Shown: piece after piece, positions 34,351-46,354 of the stretch
Layout: each line of letters begins with the position of its first letter
Position numbering within the stretch: the stretch's first letter is position 1
Assembly: GCA_022266195.1 (NCBI GenBank)
Contig: WHVY01000006.1
Coordinates: 1,674,001 to 1,738,000 of the forward strand
Direction of reading: 5' to 3'
From: Tetranychus cinnabarinus
Lineage: Eukaryota > Arthropoda > Arachnida > Trombidiformes > Tetranychidae
DNA length: 64,000 bases
Program-made: the position numbers and the translations under genes
Notes under the pieces: generated by a model
Databases searched by the model: none
What the model was told of the DNA's origin: nothing
Seen by the model: only the letters and a program-made list of their open reading frames with translations

Positions 34351-36660
34351 ACTACAACTCAAACAAATAAACAACTCACCAGGATTTATGGACAAATACC
34401 CTCTGGACCTGAAGCTCGTGATCTCTCGGTATCAAGAGATGGATCAAGATCGTGCATCAAGAACAGAAACTGATCAGAAAAGCGTCAGGGAGATGTGAAA
34501 CAATAATTGTATAATTATAGACAATAAAATAATTAGATGAAAGAAATAGATAAACGTTTTTTTCACTTCAGAAGATTCTAGAAATCAGATAACAAGATTA
34601 ATTACCCTTCCTTGTGATCATTATTAGAAATAATAGATTTACTTTATGATAAATTTCAATATATATAATAATTGTAGCTGAAAAATGTCACATATTTCCT
34701 CGAGTTAGCGAAGACTCGGAAGATTTAAAAAAGCTTTTTATATTAAACCTTCTGTTTTACTTTAATTCCACTTCACTATTATTTATTGCAGCGAAAAGCC
34801 CCTAATCATTCAACTATCACTTTAAAAATTATTTTAACACCGCAAATAATTCAATAACATACTTTTATTATTTAGTGCTGAAAATTGCTTTACAAAGCAC
34901 GTTAAAGCGAACAGGTTCTTGATAAACTTGAGCAATTTGTGCAAATTAACAATGTACCAATTTTGTTAATGTACAAAAATTAACTATTAACTTTCTGTAT
35001 AAAATTAAGAGGATGTGGAGTTTGTGGAAACTGTTCAAACTTGTTTTTGGAAACTTGTCTCATTTTCACAGCTGTACAATGTATAAATTTTACTTCTATC
35101 AATCAAGCTAAGCTTTCAACTCTTATATTATGTTTATATAATGTGCATTTAAAGTGAATTTTCTCAACCTGTAAAATGAAAAAATTCATGCTGTTGTTTG
35201 CAACAAATAAATAATAATAATGAATCAGATCTAATGAATCAAAGAATGAAATTACAAAACGTTAGAAATCACATCTGCGATTTCATCAATTTCCATTCCA
35301 TCCCATTTTTTTTCGAACATCATCCCATGAATCCGCCTCTATTGCCTGAATAAGTTAATTACACAGGTCCATTTGTTCCTAACCAGAATCCTCAAATTCA
35401 TAGCCTCGGGTTTTCCTTTGTTGAACCATGCCTCCAACTCTTCCTTATTAAGCTCGATTTGCGTGTTTTGAACCCCTGTTTTGAAGCTTTTTTTGTTTCA
35501 CGCCAATGTATGAGAAGTCTTCGCATCCATAATTTAATTTTTTTCTTTGTCAATTCGAATACAAAGGGCTTTCTTGTTGCTACTAACGGGATTCGGCTTC
35601 TCTTTGTTTTTCTTTGATTTGCATCATTCTTTTCTTCATGTTATATTTCGACATCTGTAAAAGAAAGAAAATTTAATTAATTAATAAAATGAAATAAAAA
35701 ACAAAATGATTCAAGAATGTGTGGAAGAAATAGGTAGCATGGAAATGATGGTGAGAAAACTTTTATTTAAGATATTGAGATAAAAAAGCAAAGTCCACAT
35801 AAAAAGAAGAGTATTTAAACAATACAAATACAAAAATGAATTGTAATCTATTTAAAAGATAACCCGTCTTGTGCTAAGAGATATTCGGAAACAGCACTGC
35901 ATCTCTGCCTATGGCTTTCTGATTTATCTCTTGTATGTTTTTCTGAACAAATTCTTTTTTTTCGTATGCTTTCCAATTATTAAACCAAAAACAAACGTTC
36001 TTTGATTTCTCTCTGCACCTTCGCATGTAATATATCGAATCTCTATCAGCAATATCACCAACTACCTTTTTGAAATAAGTTTTTATTCTTTCTGCCCAAT
36101 GTTCAAACAATCTTCATGGCTGCTTTGAAATAGGAAGTGAGAAAAACCTAGTCTTCTGATGACTAAAACAACCTGTTTTCATTAAATTATGCATCGACAT
36201 TTATGTCTGGTGAAAACAATATTAATTAAGCAAATTAATCTGTAGAATTGTTAATTGTAACTGGTAATCATGTAGTTGATATGTATGTAATCTTGTAAAA
36301 TTCAAATTGTATTTTTATCATTGTTATCATCTAAGCAACCAAGAGAGGGTCCTTTTGGAGCTGTAGAGGGGGATAATGCTAAAAATAAGAGAGTTGGCAA
36401 GCTTATTTCAGCTCAGGCAATTCTCAAAGATAGGCTTCAGGTCACCTTAGGGTGACATTTTTAGGTTCTTTACGTTGAGTGCACAAAGATGATGATGGAG
36501 ACCCAAAATACAATAAGATGTAAAGTAAAAAATATAAAATATTCAGTTTTAGGTTTTATCTCTCAGGTGCTACCCATTAAATAACTTGTTTTTTGAATAC
36601 CTGATTATTTGTTATCCAGTAAATTAAACTTTTTACAAGGCAAATAATTTAAAAAAACCA
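34351..36660. other. Interval with scattered decayed coding remains
   Basis: The minus strand 35270-35660 retains a Lys/Glu-rich coding-like stretch in shifting frames (M-S-K-Y-N-M-K-K, then E-L-N-K-E-E-L-E-A-W-F). 35874-36110 minus carries a 78-codon ORF of unknown kind. No intact gene is supported. Confidence 0.3.
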
Positions 36661-36689
36661 AGTAATTAATGGCATGTTGATTTTTTTAT

Positions 36690-36890
36690 TCTGGAGATCA
36701 CAAAATCATAACACTTCATCATATCGAATTGAAACTTATTGGTTAACAGTAAAAGAAGATCAATGCAACATGATTTTTTTGCTGCTATTGAATTTAAAAT
36801 TTTCTTCTTTCAACTTCCATCCAGTTTCACTTAAGGAATTGAGAACCGTTTTTGTGTCTAAATTAATAGACAAGATAAAATATTAATAAA
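36690..36890 (+). pseudogene. C-terminal coding fragment, paralog at 57570-57712
   Basis: The frame ending at the TAA 36884-36886 encodes W-L-T-V-K-E-D-Q-C and F-N-F-H-P-V-S-L, and both copies end at the same stop after D-K-x-K-Y. No N-terminal part is visible upstream. The family is unrecognised. Confidence 0.4.
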
Positions 36891-37022
36891 AGTAACTGTA
36901 GAAGATTTCATCGGTTAACCCAATTTCATAGGTGACTTTATTAGCAAAGCTAAGCAATGGGATTAAAGTCATTTATCAAGGATAACAATTCAATCATTAG
37001 TCAAGATGAATCATGATGATGA

Positions 37023-38437
37023 TCAATAATGAATTTCTGTTTGGGATTTACAGTGTTTAAAAATCAAGTTGTAACATGCTTGGTTAATTGACCAACTATG
37101 CACTGCTAATTTTGCCTTCTCAATGAGGCGATCAGGAGAAGCAGATTCGTTATATTTTCCAGCAAAATCTGTGAAAATAAGTGAATAAAATATTAATTTC
37201 AAATTAAATTTCACATTTCCAAAGTAACTTTCTTTCATCTCCCAAATCATTAAAAATCCACTCACTATTATAAAATGATGAGTAGAGTAATTTAAAGCAC
37301 CAAAAATGACAAAAAAGTAACGATTTTCAACATTTTCCAGAAAAATTAATGTACGTAATTTTGTGCGGATCGATATGTTTTCATTTAGAGTCTGTCTCAA
37401 GCTAGAACAATATCCATGAATCTGAAAGAAGCAAAAAAGACATCAGTTAATTATCTATGCATTTACCTTGAATTAACTGACATGCTAACTATTAATATAA
37501 CCTTGTGTTGTGCATAAGTACAAACTAGAAAATTGAATGACAGTCCAACGGCCAAGTTAATGAATGTAAATATTATCAAAGATATTCGTAAAAACTTTGG
37601 TATATCAATGAAAAAAATTAAATAATTCAAAATGAACTGAGCATTGTATGTTGATAGAAAGCCGTTTTGATTCAAAATGACCCAAAATTTGTATTCCTCA
37701 ATTTGATGAACCAATATAAGAGTAAGTCTTTTGACTGAATGTTTGATGAGTGAGTTTAACGGCTTGAACGATTCGCACTTTTCTGCAACTTTATCCACCA
37801 AAATCAAAGTCTCTTCATGTATTCGCCTACCGAAAATGTATGCTGATGCAGTGAAAAGAAGCAAAAAATTGGCTCCATTACAAACAACAGATGATCCAGC
37901 AGCTACTGTGAGTATCAGCCAAAAAATTAGATAGATCAAGTACTTTGTCGGATAAATGAGGAAAGAAGGTAAAACGCAAAGAAAGGAAGCAAGTGCAGCT
38001 CCAATTAGTGCACCATTACAGAAATGGATAAAAATTCTGTGTACAATTGTTGGTAAACCAGAATAAGGATGAATTTGCGTTGAATCAAGATGTTCAAAAA
38101 TTACTCCAATTCTTGCCCATTTTTGTAGTGAACGGTCAAACTGTGATCTGTAAAGAGTAAGTACGGTACCGAAACCACCAAAAAACCAAGCAAAATATAT
38201 CAGTGTTAAGTGTTTACGAGTGTGTCCAGCAACCAACGTAATGTCACCAATATAATAAGAGAAACTATTTACTTCACTTAGACTTAGATTAATCAACTGT
38301 TTAATTAAGCTGACAGTGATAACTATGAAGGTAGTTGGGAAAAACCATTTAATTTGCACTGATTCAGAGGTTTGCAAATAATTTAAACTATTGAATTGAT
38401 ATTTAAGGTAACGATGAAAACCAGGAAGTTCATCCAT
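37023..38437 (-). CDS. Divergent seven-helix chemoreceptor-like gene (receptor B2)
   Basis: Paralog of the gene at 23111-24373. Exon 1 runs from the ATG at 38437 to about 37485; the homologous continuation starts after a TTTCAG acceptor near 37423 (I-H-G-Y-C, S-L-R-Q-T-L) and runs through R-Y-F-F-V-I-F-G-A-L-N-Y to a GTGAGT donor near 37264. A possible last exon (N-E-S-A-S-P-D-R) runs to 37023. The exon 1 donor is unclear: GTTATA after A-Q-H-K preserves frame, whereas the better GTAAAT near 37450 does not. It may be damaged or use a weak donor. About seven membrane segments; likely a gustatory-type receptor by fold, not proven. Confidence 0.55.
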
Positions 38438-39695
38438 TTTATGTTCACTTTGGTTATTCCTTTGAAATGAATTTTATTTAATCGTATATTCATAGCATTA
38501 TGACACGGAGTTGGTTAATAACTAACGCAAACTAACGCAAGTTTGATGCCAAATTGAAATCAACTCATTGTGATGCTTTGAATGATAAATAGTGAGTTCA
38601 TCTCTACTTGAATGTCAATTTTTCCGATGATTTATTAAAAGAAATGAATATTCGTTATTTGAAAACAATTAAAAATATCATTTTTCTTTTATTCAACTTG
38701 ATTTTGAAATGACTTACAACCATTTGAGCAGTAAACTTTACAATGAGGAACAAAAAATGTTGAAAGTTGCTTCATTTTCATGATAATCATTTTGGTAATT
38801 AACTCTGGCTTATTAAAGTCTTTGCACAGTTTTGGATTCATCTTTATGCACAAAATCGTCTCATGACATGCATATTTTATTTCAACTTTTCAAATTAAAA
38901 TCAAACTTTTCATCACATTTTAAGTGGAATTTCCAATCAAATAAAATTTTCATTTTTTATACGAAATCAAATACGATTTACATGAATGGTTTACCAAGTA
39001 TTCGTCAAGTGCAAGTTTATTTTTAAAAATACGTATTCATTAGTCACGTTATTACAGTTTAAATTATCAAGTTTAATGATTCCATTTCCTTTGCGAGTTC
39101 CACTATCTCTTGGAAAATTCATTATCACTTAATAACATACTGGTATGGAACCATTGAAAGAGGAACATAATTTGGACAATCATTGCCAAATTTTCTGGAC
39201 AATATTACGATCTTAAAACCAATATCATATGTATAAATTTTTCACTAGATTGACATGATGATATTGCACCTTTGAAAGATACTTGTAATTTGGATCCATC
39301 ATTGCCTTTCTCTGGAAATTATTGCATATCTCAAAATAATTTGAATTAATTTTTCACTAGATTCACTTGATTAAGCATCAGCACACATACTGAGTAACGT
39401 CAATATAACTTGATAATAGGTATAACGGTACTTAAATTCTGATAACCTGAACGATATTAATAATTATTGAACATTGATGCGATTGTTAACGCTGTGATGG
39501 TCCAATCCTAAAAGGATATTGGTGAAGATAAACTGATTATCAGAATGATACGAAATATTGTTCAACCTTTTTAATTATCAAGTATTTGGAATCCTTTCTT
39601 TTACTTTATCTATCTCATCTATGAACCATCCCATAATGATCTATTTGTTATTGTTTTTAACTGAAACCCTACCACAGATTAGTTACAGCTTTTGC
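38438..39695. other. Spacer holding two duplicated blocks
   Basis: 38810-39110 matches 22500-22800. 39100-39695 matches the upstream regions of the other cystatins. No gene is seen. Confidence 0.5.
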
Positions 39696-39703
39696 TATAT
39701 AAA
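39696..39703 (+). promoter_or_regulatory. TATA box, cystatin 2
   Basis: TATATAAA, 96 bp before the start codon, in the same context as the other copies. Confidence 0.75.
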
Positions 39704-39791
39704 GACAAACCAACTGGTTAATAATTAACCAGTTTAATTTGAATCAATTACCAGTGATCGTGAAACAACAAAACAAACATCCAATTCTAAA

Positions 39792-40257
39792 ATGAAACTT
39801 ATTCTCGTTATTGCCGTCTGTTTAATCGGTGTCTCACACCAATTCATATTGGGTGGATGGGAATCCATTGATGCCAACAGTGAAACCATCAAAGATCTTG
39901 CTCAAGTCGCCACTGAACACCGAAACACCCAAATCAACTCCCTTTACTACCGAACCCTCGTCGAGATTAAGTCTGCTAAGCAACAAGTCGTCAATGGTAT
40001 GAAATACGAACTCACTTTGGTCCTCGCCGATACTAACTGCGCCAAACAAGATGCTGGTGCCAAACTCTGTCCAGTTGGACATGGCGTAAGTATTAACAAC
40101 ACAGTAAAATACACTTTTGTCAGTTACATCATTTAATCCCAACCTACCTTTATATTTTGCATTACAGGCTGCCAAAGAAGAGTGTGTTTACACCATCTGG
40201 GTTGAATCAACAAAGGAAGATCCAGAAGTCACTTCCAGCTCATGTACCGACCTTTAA
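39792..40257 (+). CDS. Type 2 cystatin 2, 127 aa
   Basis: Exons 39792-40085 and 40168-40257 (TAA); donor GTAAGT, acceptor ATTACAG, phase 0. Same signal peptide, Q-V-V-N-G hairpin and four cysteines as cystatin 1. The N-terminal segment is I-L-G-G-W-E-S-I, the last exon-1 residues are G-H-G, and the C-terminal loop reads K-E-D-P. Exon 1 is nearly identical in DNA to copies 3 and 4, suggesting recent duplication or gene conversion. Likely a secreted inhibitor of C1A cysteine proteases. Confidence 0.92.
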
Positions 40258-41513
40258 GTAAACAGGAATTCAATCAAATTTACAGAAGTCATTCATTCAA
40301 TGAGCTAGTTCGAACTGCTTTCGCTTAATCCGTAATTTCAATAAACAAACAATCAGCATTCAACCTTAGTCATCTTTTTATTTTTTGCAAATTTTTTTTA
40401 CTCGCTTAATATTAGATTGCGGTCAAAAATTCAATTCCATAACTTTGATTATAAAACAAAATTGGTCAACTCAATTTTACAAAGCCAAACAAATGTGACT
40501 ATGTGAGTTAACTTTTTGAGATGGTAGTCATCACAAGCAGTGAAGATGCTATTCGTGATAACTAGGCGAGCATTGAAAGCGTGTCGGTTCTGAATATATG
40601 TTCGGGTCCTGATAACGAACATGCAACGATTTTTCATTAAAAAAATATTAGAAAAGTTATCATCTAAAACCAGTGGAGTCCTTTCATATGTGTGTACAAT
40701 TCAAATTCATGTGTGTTTTTGAAAAAAACTTTCAATTTGTAATTTCCGATTATTTTTAGGTATTGTAATGCATACATACGGTAAGAACGAGGGTTTGCAT
40801 TTAGCTCACGACCTCTACTCACAGATTATGTATCACAGAAGCGAATCAATCAAAAGTGAATCGATTCACCCACGCGTGGAGTGAATGTAACTGATCATGA
40901 TTCATGATACAAAAGGAGGAAAATATTAAAATGAAACAAAAACTGACCAAATATTATTGATTTTTATGTTTTTATTTTTATTTTCCAGTCCAGAACAAGA
41001 CTCAATCCATGCATAAAAACGCCAGTCTTTTAATAACAATGCTGTTTCAATTGTTACATTGAGTAGTAGTATAAACACACAAGATCACTTTCCCAAAATT
41101 GTCACAATAAATTGATTTTCAATTTTACATTGTTAAATTGATTAGTCTATTTTGTTCCGTTAATCTAATTAAATTGGTTGAAATACGATTGATTTTATAA
41201 TGCATTTGTTTTTTCATTATTCAATTTCCTGTGACAATTTTGGGAAAGTGAGTTAACTTGTGTTTCGATGGCACGCTACATAAGCTAAGTTTACGTTAAA
41301 AGATGATTGATCAATGAGTTGTTGTAAAAGATTGAAAGTGAATGGTTCGGTCAAAATAAATTGCGCCGAAATGCAAAATTCAAATGCCACATACAACTTA
41401 ATACAGCAAATACCATTTTGTATTTATATTGCAAATGGAATGAATCAGCTTGTCAACTTTAACTGTTAGTGAAGCAAATGAAAGTGATTATTTCCCCTTT
41501 GATTTTCGTTGAA
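40258..41513. other. Spacer, cystatin 2 to gustatory-like receptor 2
   Basis: 40300-40430 resembles the 3' flank of cystatin 3 (51880-52040). 41280-41510 resembles the upstream region of the receptor copies. A pair of short inverted blocks (CAATTTTGGGAAAGTG) lies near 41090 and 41240. No gene is seen. Confidence 0.45.
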
Positions 41514-42709
41514 ATGTCGACAATCATATTTGTCAACTCATTTGAAAATGATAGTCTTGTTCAACCTTCAAGTGTTTTGGCTCAATCAGTTTTAAGAAAA
41601 AATTTGACCACAAGAATAATTCATTTAGTATTACTGATTGCATATGCAATGAAAGTTTCATGTGAATCTTACCTCATCTTTAACCAATTGTTCATAAATG
41701 GATTCACCAATAGTATCGTCAAATACAAGACGCTCTGGAGATTTTCTTACAGATTCATTATTGCTTAAATCTACTTCAGTTTGATGATCAACCAATCATT
41801 GTACAATAAATTCTTTGTCTCTTGCCATGCAATAATTGATGGCTATGAGTCTGTTGCCAATGAATTTGTTGTCAGGAAAAAAGCAACGATGAAAAAATTG
41901 ATATTCATTTTTTTCGTTTATGAAATTTTAATAGTTGACAGTTCACGGATATTAAAGGCATTTTTAACCGTAAATTATTCTCATATCAAGTTGATTACTT
42001 ATTATTTTTTAATGGTTACCAATGCTGCTTGTTGGACTTGTTTTGTTCATTTCATCATTGAAACTTGTGTCTATCTTCAAGCAACATTTTATGTAATCAG
42101 TGCTCGTATTGAAAATTTAGACTCCATGTTCGCAACTATTAGGGAGGAAAATATTGTTCCTCTGTTGAGATTGAATCGCTTGCTATACGTGAAAGCAACT
42201 GATGCCTCCAAATGCATAAATTCATTTTTCTTTTTAATAATATTTTCTTATTACGTTTACTTTGCTCTCAATTGCATCTTTACATTTCACCTTTTTTTCG
42301 AATCAATTTACGATTCTTGGTACATGCTGATACGACTTTTAATTCGAATGATTGGCCAGTTCAGTTATATGCTCATAGTAACTTATGCTTTTATCCATGT
42401 AAATCAGCTGTCTGTCGGTATATTTGATAAAGTTTATTCACTTACATTGACTAAATCTGGTTCATTTGAATACTCTAATGAGGTATTATTTGTAAATTCA
42501 TTTAATGATGATATCAAAGTTATCCAAAACAAACATTGAATTTTAATGTAAACCTTTTAATATTTACAGATTAATCTTTTTTTACTTCGAGTTGGACGCT
42601 TTGATGCTGGTTTTACCTTTGCTGGTCTATTTGTTATAACTCCAAGTTTCGTCTCATCATTGGCGACCATTTCATTGACTCTTTAGCAATACCAAGTCTA
42701 TTCCACTAA
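41514..42709 (+). pseudogene. Gustatory-receptor-like gene A2, in-frame TAA and truncated tail
   Basis: Exon 1 41514-42482, intron of 87 bp, exon 2 from 42570. A TAA at 41766-41768 (codon 85) stands where the paralogs have Tyr. Four codons are missing after E-I-L. A 4-bp loss near 42683 makes a TAG at 42684 and removes about eight C-terminal residues relative to copies A1 and A3. Two independent lesions make this the clearest pseudogene of the three. Confidence 0.8.
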
Positions 42710-43390
42710 AAAGGAGGAAAAAGGTATACTTGCACTACACTTGGTGGTGTCGCTTGCCCGGTGTTGAGAGGATCAACTGTGACGGTATGATTCAAGCTTC
42801 GATCAACAGTCTCAGAAAATATTGTATTGCGATTTGGAATTTTGTTTATTCATTTGTTTTTCTTCCCTTTTTGATTGCATTGAATCATTCTAGACACTTG
42901 AAACGATATAAATACCGGTAAAATACAGCCATTCAAACGTCTAAAGTTCTTTAATTAACACCCTGTAATTGGTCGCAATGAAACTATTATATTTTCAATT
43001 GCTACAAAATAAAATTAATAAATAAAATATGCGGATAGACTTCGAAAGAAAAGAAGTCAAAACAATGCGCTCATTAACAATTGCATTTTTTTTATTCCAA
43101 ACACAATACTTATTTCAAGATTGAAAATAATTTCGTCACAAAAAGATAAATACAATTTAGCATTAGCTTCAATCTGACATGCAATTTTGTTCCTCAACAC
43201 TCAACCCGAGTTGTTTTGATCAAACTCATAATAGCATTTAAATTATAGTACTCTCAAATATTTATTTACTTTGGTCATTTTGGCCTGAAAATTTACATCC
43301 AATAGATAAAACTTTAGAGTGAATTGCCGCACCTTGAGGCACCAAGTAACCAAATCATTTCTGAAAAAATTTAATTCTTCATATTTTTGT
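42710..43390. other. Receptor 3' flank
   Basis: 42710-42900 is duplicated from or with 30735-30930. The rest shows no feature. Confidence 0.45.
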
Positions 43391-43720
43391 CATCACAGAC
43401 CAGAAATTCGTCCCGAGAATAGCAGGAGTGATGATTCTTTTTTGCGTCATATCCAAAAACATGTAGAGTCAGGCATGGAAATCAATACAGATTTATGGTG
43501 TGGTTATTTATATTAATTTTGAATTTTAGGGCTAAGTTCATAAGAACGTGAACCATTCACAGGATTTTGTCGACTGTGAATGTGCATCTACCCAGAACAT
43601 AGAGTCAAGCTATGGAGCTTCTTAGAAGGTGTTTGGCACGTGGTAGTATTAGTAATAAAACCACAAAATTAGACGCGCACATGAGCGTGTATCTATGGGG
43701 TAGCTCCTGACAACGATCTG
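43391..43720 (+). pseudogene. Decayed ISXO2/Merlin-type DDE transposase fragment
   Basis: The plus strand encodes I-Q-K-H-V-E-S-G-M-E-I-N-T-D-L-W, matching the ISXO2-like motif around the second catalytic Asp (I-x-x-H-V-x-x-G-S-x-I-x-T-D-x-W). Downstream, in another frame, lie V-N-H-S-Q-D-F-V-D and T-Q-N-I-E-S, the next conserved blocks of that family. Frameshifts and stops follow. It lies about 360 bp outside the left end of the 7.15-kb element. Confidence 0.65.
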
Positions 43721-43744
43721 TTGCAATCATCATTAGATGCCATG

Positions 43745-44085
43745 AAAATATATTTTTTCACTAGATTCGTTTGATTAACTCATCTGGATTAAGTATAAGC
43801 ACACCATACTGGTTAACGTCAATTCAATTTGATAATAGGTATAATGGCACTAACATTCGGATAATCTGAATGATAAAAATAATTATTGAGCATTGATAAG
43901 ATTTTCAACACTGTGATGGTCCAATCCTAGAAGGATATTGATAAAGATAAAATGAGATCAGCTAGATTATACGAAATAATGTTCAAGCTTTTTAATTATC
44001 AAACATTGGGACTCCATTATTTTATACTTTATCAATCTTAATCATGAGCCATCCCATAATGAATCTGCCATTGTTTTTCACAGAA
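43745..44085. other. Left part of the cystatin 3 upstream region, cut by the element
   Basis: Homologous to the upstream regions of cystatins 1, 2 and 4. It ends at the left copy of the TCACAGAA duplication, and its continuation resumes at 51238. Confidence 0.75.
44078..44085. repeat. Target site duplication, left (TCACAGAA)
   Basis: Repeated exactly at 51238-51245. The uninterrupted paralogous site before cystatin 1 reads TATCACAGAACCCCTACC, confirming duplication of 8 bp on insertion. Confidence 0.9.
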
Positions 44086-44300
44086 GTAGTATAGAGACAT
44101 ACGCTTCTGAGCCACAGAACGGAAACAGAATTAGGGAAAAAACTCGCGCGCCTTCTCGTCACTGACCTTCCTGACAAACACCGTCTTTCAACGGCTATTT
44201 TATCCCCTGAGGTACTTCCGGTTGAACATCGTCTTTCAAAGACTATTTGAAGGTCATTTATGTTTACGATTAACACTGTCTTTCAATGTCTATTTTCGAC
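44086..44300. repeat. Left terminal inverted repeat with subterminal motifs
   Basis: Pairs with 50973-51237. It contains repeated CGTCTTTCAA-type motifs (near 44187, 44229, 44277), spaced about 40-50 bp. Confidence 0.85.
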
Positions 44301-44504
44301 ATGATTTTTGACTGATAGAAGGGAAACGAATGTTTGCTTTCTTGAAGGCATCAATATATCATCTTTCATTGTCTATGAAGCGTTAGCATAAATACCTCAG
44401 GCAATTCAAATTTCTTGTCAAAATGTATGAAATCATTTATGTAGCAACATTAATAATTGCTCAACTAATTATTGCATTGTTTAAAGATTTTCTCAATATA
44501 AATT

Positions 44505-44960
44505 ATGCAATTAGTTAATGTCGTTTCACTATGGGACCTTGGGAAAAAAGTTCGTTTATTAAAAAGACTGAACAAGTTTAATGCCGATGTAATTAAAGAT
44601 GGAAGTAATTGTTTATTGTTATTTGAATCTGGAAAGATAATTGCTACCGGTTGCAAATCTTTCTATGCATCTAAAAGGTTAGTTAATTCAACTTATCCAA
44701 GTGCAAAGTTCATTCAAATCATTGATATGACTGCAGTTGCAACCACCCGTGACAAAATTTATTTATCTGACTTAAGCTATGAGCCTGAAATTTATGCTGC
44801 CCATCTTTGGAAGAAGAACAAGCTCTGTGTTGTTTATTATGCCTCAGGTAAGTTGATAATTAACAGAGGTAGATCACATAGAGATCTTCATCAAGCATAC
44901 AAAGAATTCAGAGAGGTGACAAGTATAAAAAGAGGTGAGCAAAAGCAAATTGATCATTGA
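44505..44960 (+). CDS. TATA-binding-protein-fold (TBP-like) protein, 151 aa
   Basis: The whole ORF is one TBP core: two pseudo-repeats. Repeat 1 has V-N-V-V-S-L, N-K-F-N-A-D-V and L-L-L-F-E-S-G-K-I-I-A-T-G. Repeat 2 has S-Y-E-P-E-I-Y-A-A-H-L-W, V-V-Y-Y-A-S-G-K-L-I and a helix near Y-K-E-F. These match the eukaryotic and archaeal TBP landmarks (I-F-x-S-G-K-x-x-x-T-G; S-Y-E-P-E-L-F-P-G-L; I-F-V-S-G-K-I). The length is that of a bare core without an N-terminal domain. The DNA-inserting phenylalanines are only partly conserved (F-E-S-G in repeat 1, Y-A-S-G in repeat 2). It is far too divergent to be the host TBP and sits just inside the left end of the mobile element. Likely role: promoter recognition for the element's own genes (inference). 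Confidence 0.8.
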   Translation: MQLVNVVSLWDLGKKVRLLKRLNKFNADVIKDGSNCLLLFESGKIIATGCKSFYASKRLVNSTYPSAKFIQIIDMTAVATTRDKIYLSDLSYEPEIYAAHLWKKNKLCVVYYASGKLIINRGRSHRDLHQAYKEFREVTSIKRGEQKQIDH

Positions 44961-44977
44961 ATTTTATTATTTCACAA

Positions 44978-45695
44978 TGTCAACATTAAACTGGCATTCA
45001 TTGGAAGATATTAAATTAATGACCTCCGATTAACCATTTCATGGGCAAAGAATGGTAACAACACAGTTTGCTGCGGTCAAGCTGACTCAGGTTTATTTGT
45101 TAATGACTATCCAACGAGTTACGGAGTGAAATTCATACGTTGGGAACTGATTCAACTCGGTACTTACAGCCAAGAGGTGTTGAAAGGCAACACTCCATCC
45201 CAGAAGGTTGTTGATGAATTTACCATTGAATGAACAACTGGTGAAATCATGCTACTCAAACAAAAGCATCGTGTATGTGTACAAAACGAGGATTTGCCCT
45301 TACTTGAGATGTATTTCTGCGGTGTGATCTTCATTCTTAGTTTACTAAGTTTACTAAGACCTGAAGAACTTGTTGCATGTATGGTCGTAGGCCAAAGCAT
45401 CGAAGATGATTTCCTCTTTTCAACTTGCGTCAAAAGTGAAAGCAAAAGTATTGAAGCATTCAAAGAAGAAGAAATAATTACTGGGAACAAACTTCCTGTG
45501 GAAAGTGTTAAATTTTCGAAAACAAATTGCGTCGAGATTTTTGACCTCTATATGAACAATTTCGGTGGAGTGATTGTACCCGGTGTCCTTGTACACGAAA
45601 CGATTTCATGTTACGGATCAACGGCGAAATTTTGCAAGATTTGCGGTCTCTCGATGCAGATTATCTTCCGCTCCTTCGATCGTTTACTCTTTTGA
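44978..45695 (+). pseudogene. Unrecognised element ORF with one frameshift and one stop
   Basis: Begins M-S-T-L-N-W-H-S-L-E at 44978, shifts frame near 45030, then is open with a single TGA at 45231-45233 to the TGA ending at 45695. The middle part reads R-W-E-L-I-Q-L-G-T-Y, N-T-P-S-Q-K-V-V-D-E and L-P-L-L-E-M-Y-F-C-G. Text on both sides of the stop is in one frame, implying a recent nonsense change. No family is recognised. Confidence 0.45.
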
Positions 45696-45751
45696 TGCAG
45701 AGTATCGCAGAGTATAAATAGAGTCACAACTGATCTTCTTCAAACAAAATC

Positions 45752-46108
45752 ATGGATTACATTTGCTGTTATTTCGATACTCAAGGCTTCTACTATAATA
45801 ACAAGTTTTACTCTCGTGAAATTGCTGCTATGAGTGAAGCAGGTGCAACTGTCTTCAGTGTGGATCATGGCTTGAAGTTGGAGCAACTATTAGTTAGTGA
45901 TCAAAGACAAGCCACATATCTAACAAATCATCATCACGGTTTGCTGTTTCAAGTGAATACGGGAACTGATGGACTTATCTGTACGTTATTTGATATGAAC
46001 ATTGATGATGACCACTTCCGCATAGCTTGCAAGTCAAAAGAGGCAGAGGCAATTCTCAAGTCGCTTGGAATTCCTAAATATTGGAAAGCTTGGTGCGACC
46101 TGGAGTAA
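45752..46108 (+). CDS. Unrecognised 118-aa element protein
   Basis: Starts M-D-Y-I-C-C-Y-F-D-T-Q-G-F-Y, with K-S-K-E-A-E-A-I-L near the end. The C-terminus ends at a TAA after W-C-D-L-E, but the same frame continues with A-K-V-A-T-M-C-A-S, so the original protein was probably longer. The F-D-T-Q-G-F-Y start, with its acidic residue and aromatics, could belong to a nuclease-like fold, but that is only a guess. It lies between the two-part ORF and the ATPase-like gene on the same strand. Confidence 0.5.
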   Translation: MDYICCYFDTQGFYYNNKFYSREIAAMSEAGATVFSVDHGLKLEQLLVSDQRQATYLTNHHHGLLFQVNTGTDGLICTLFDMNIDDDHFRIACKSKEAEAILKSLGIPKYWKAWCDLE

Positions 46109-46354
46109 TATGCTGCCAAGGTTGCAACCATGTGCGCTTCATAAAAACATGGAAATGCAGCATTAATGCAGTTATTGAAATAAAGAAATAGGTTGAGAAA
46201 GGCCCAGCTTATCAAGAACAGCAACGAGGACAGGATATTTGTGGTGATATGCCTGGAAACGCAGGATAAAGCAAATGTATCGAAAATTGTAATCTATTAA
46301 TGAAAATTGTAATAAATTATATAAGTATGACTTATCTAATTTGAACAATAAAAA

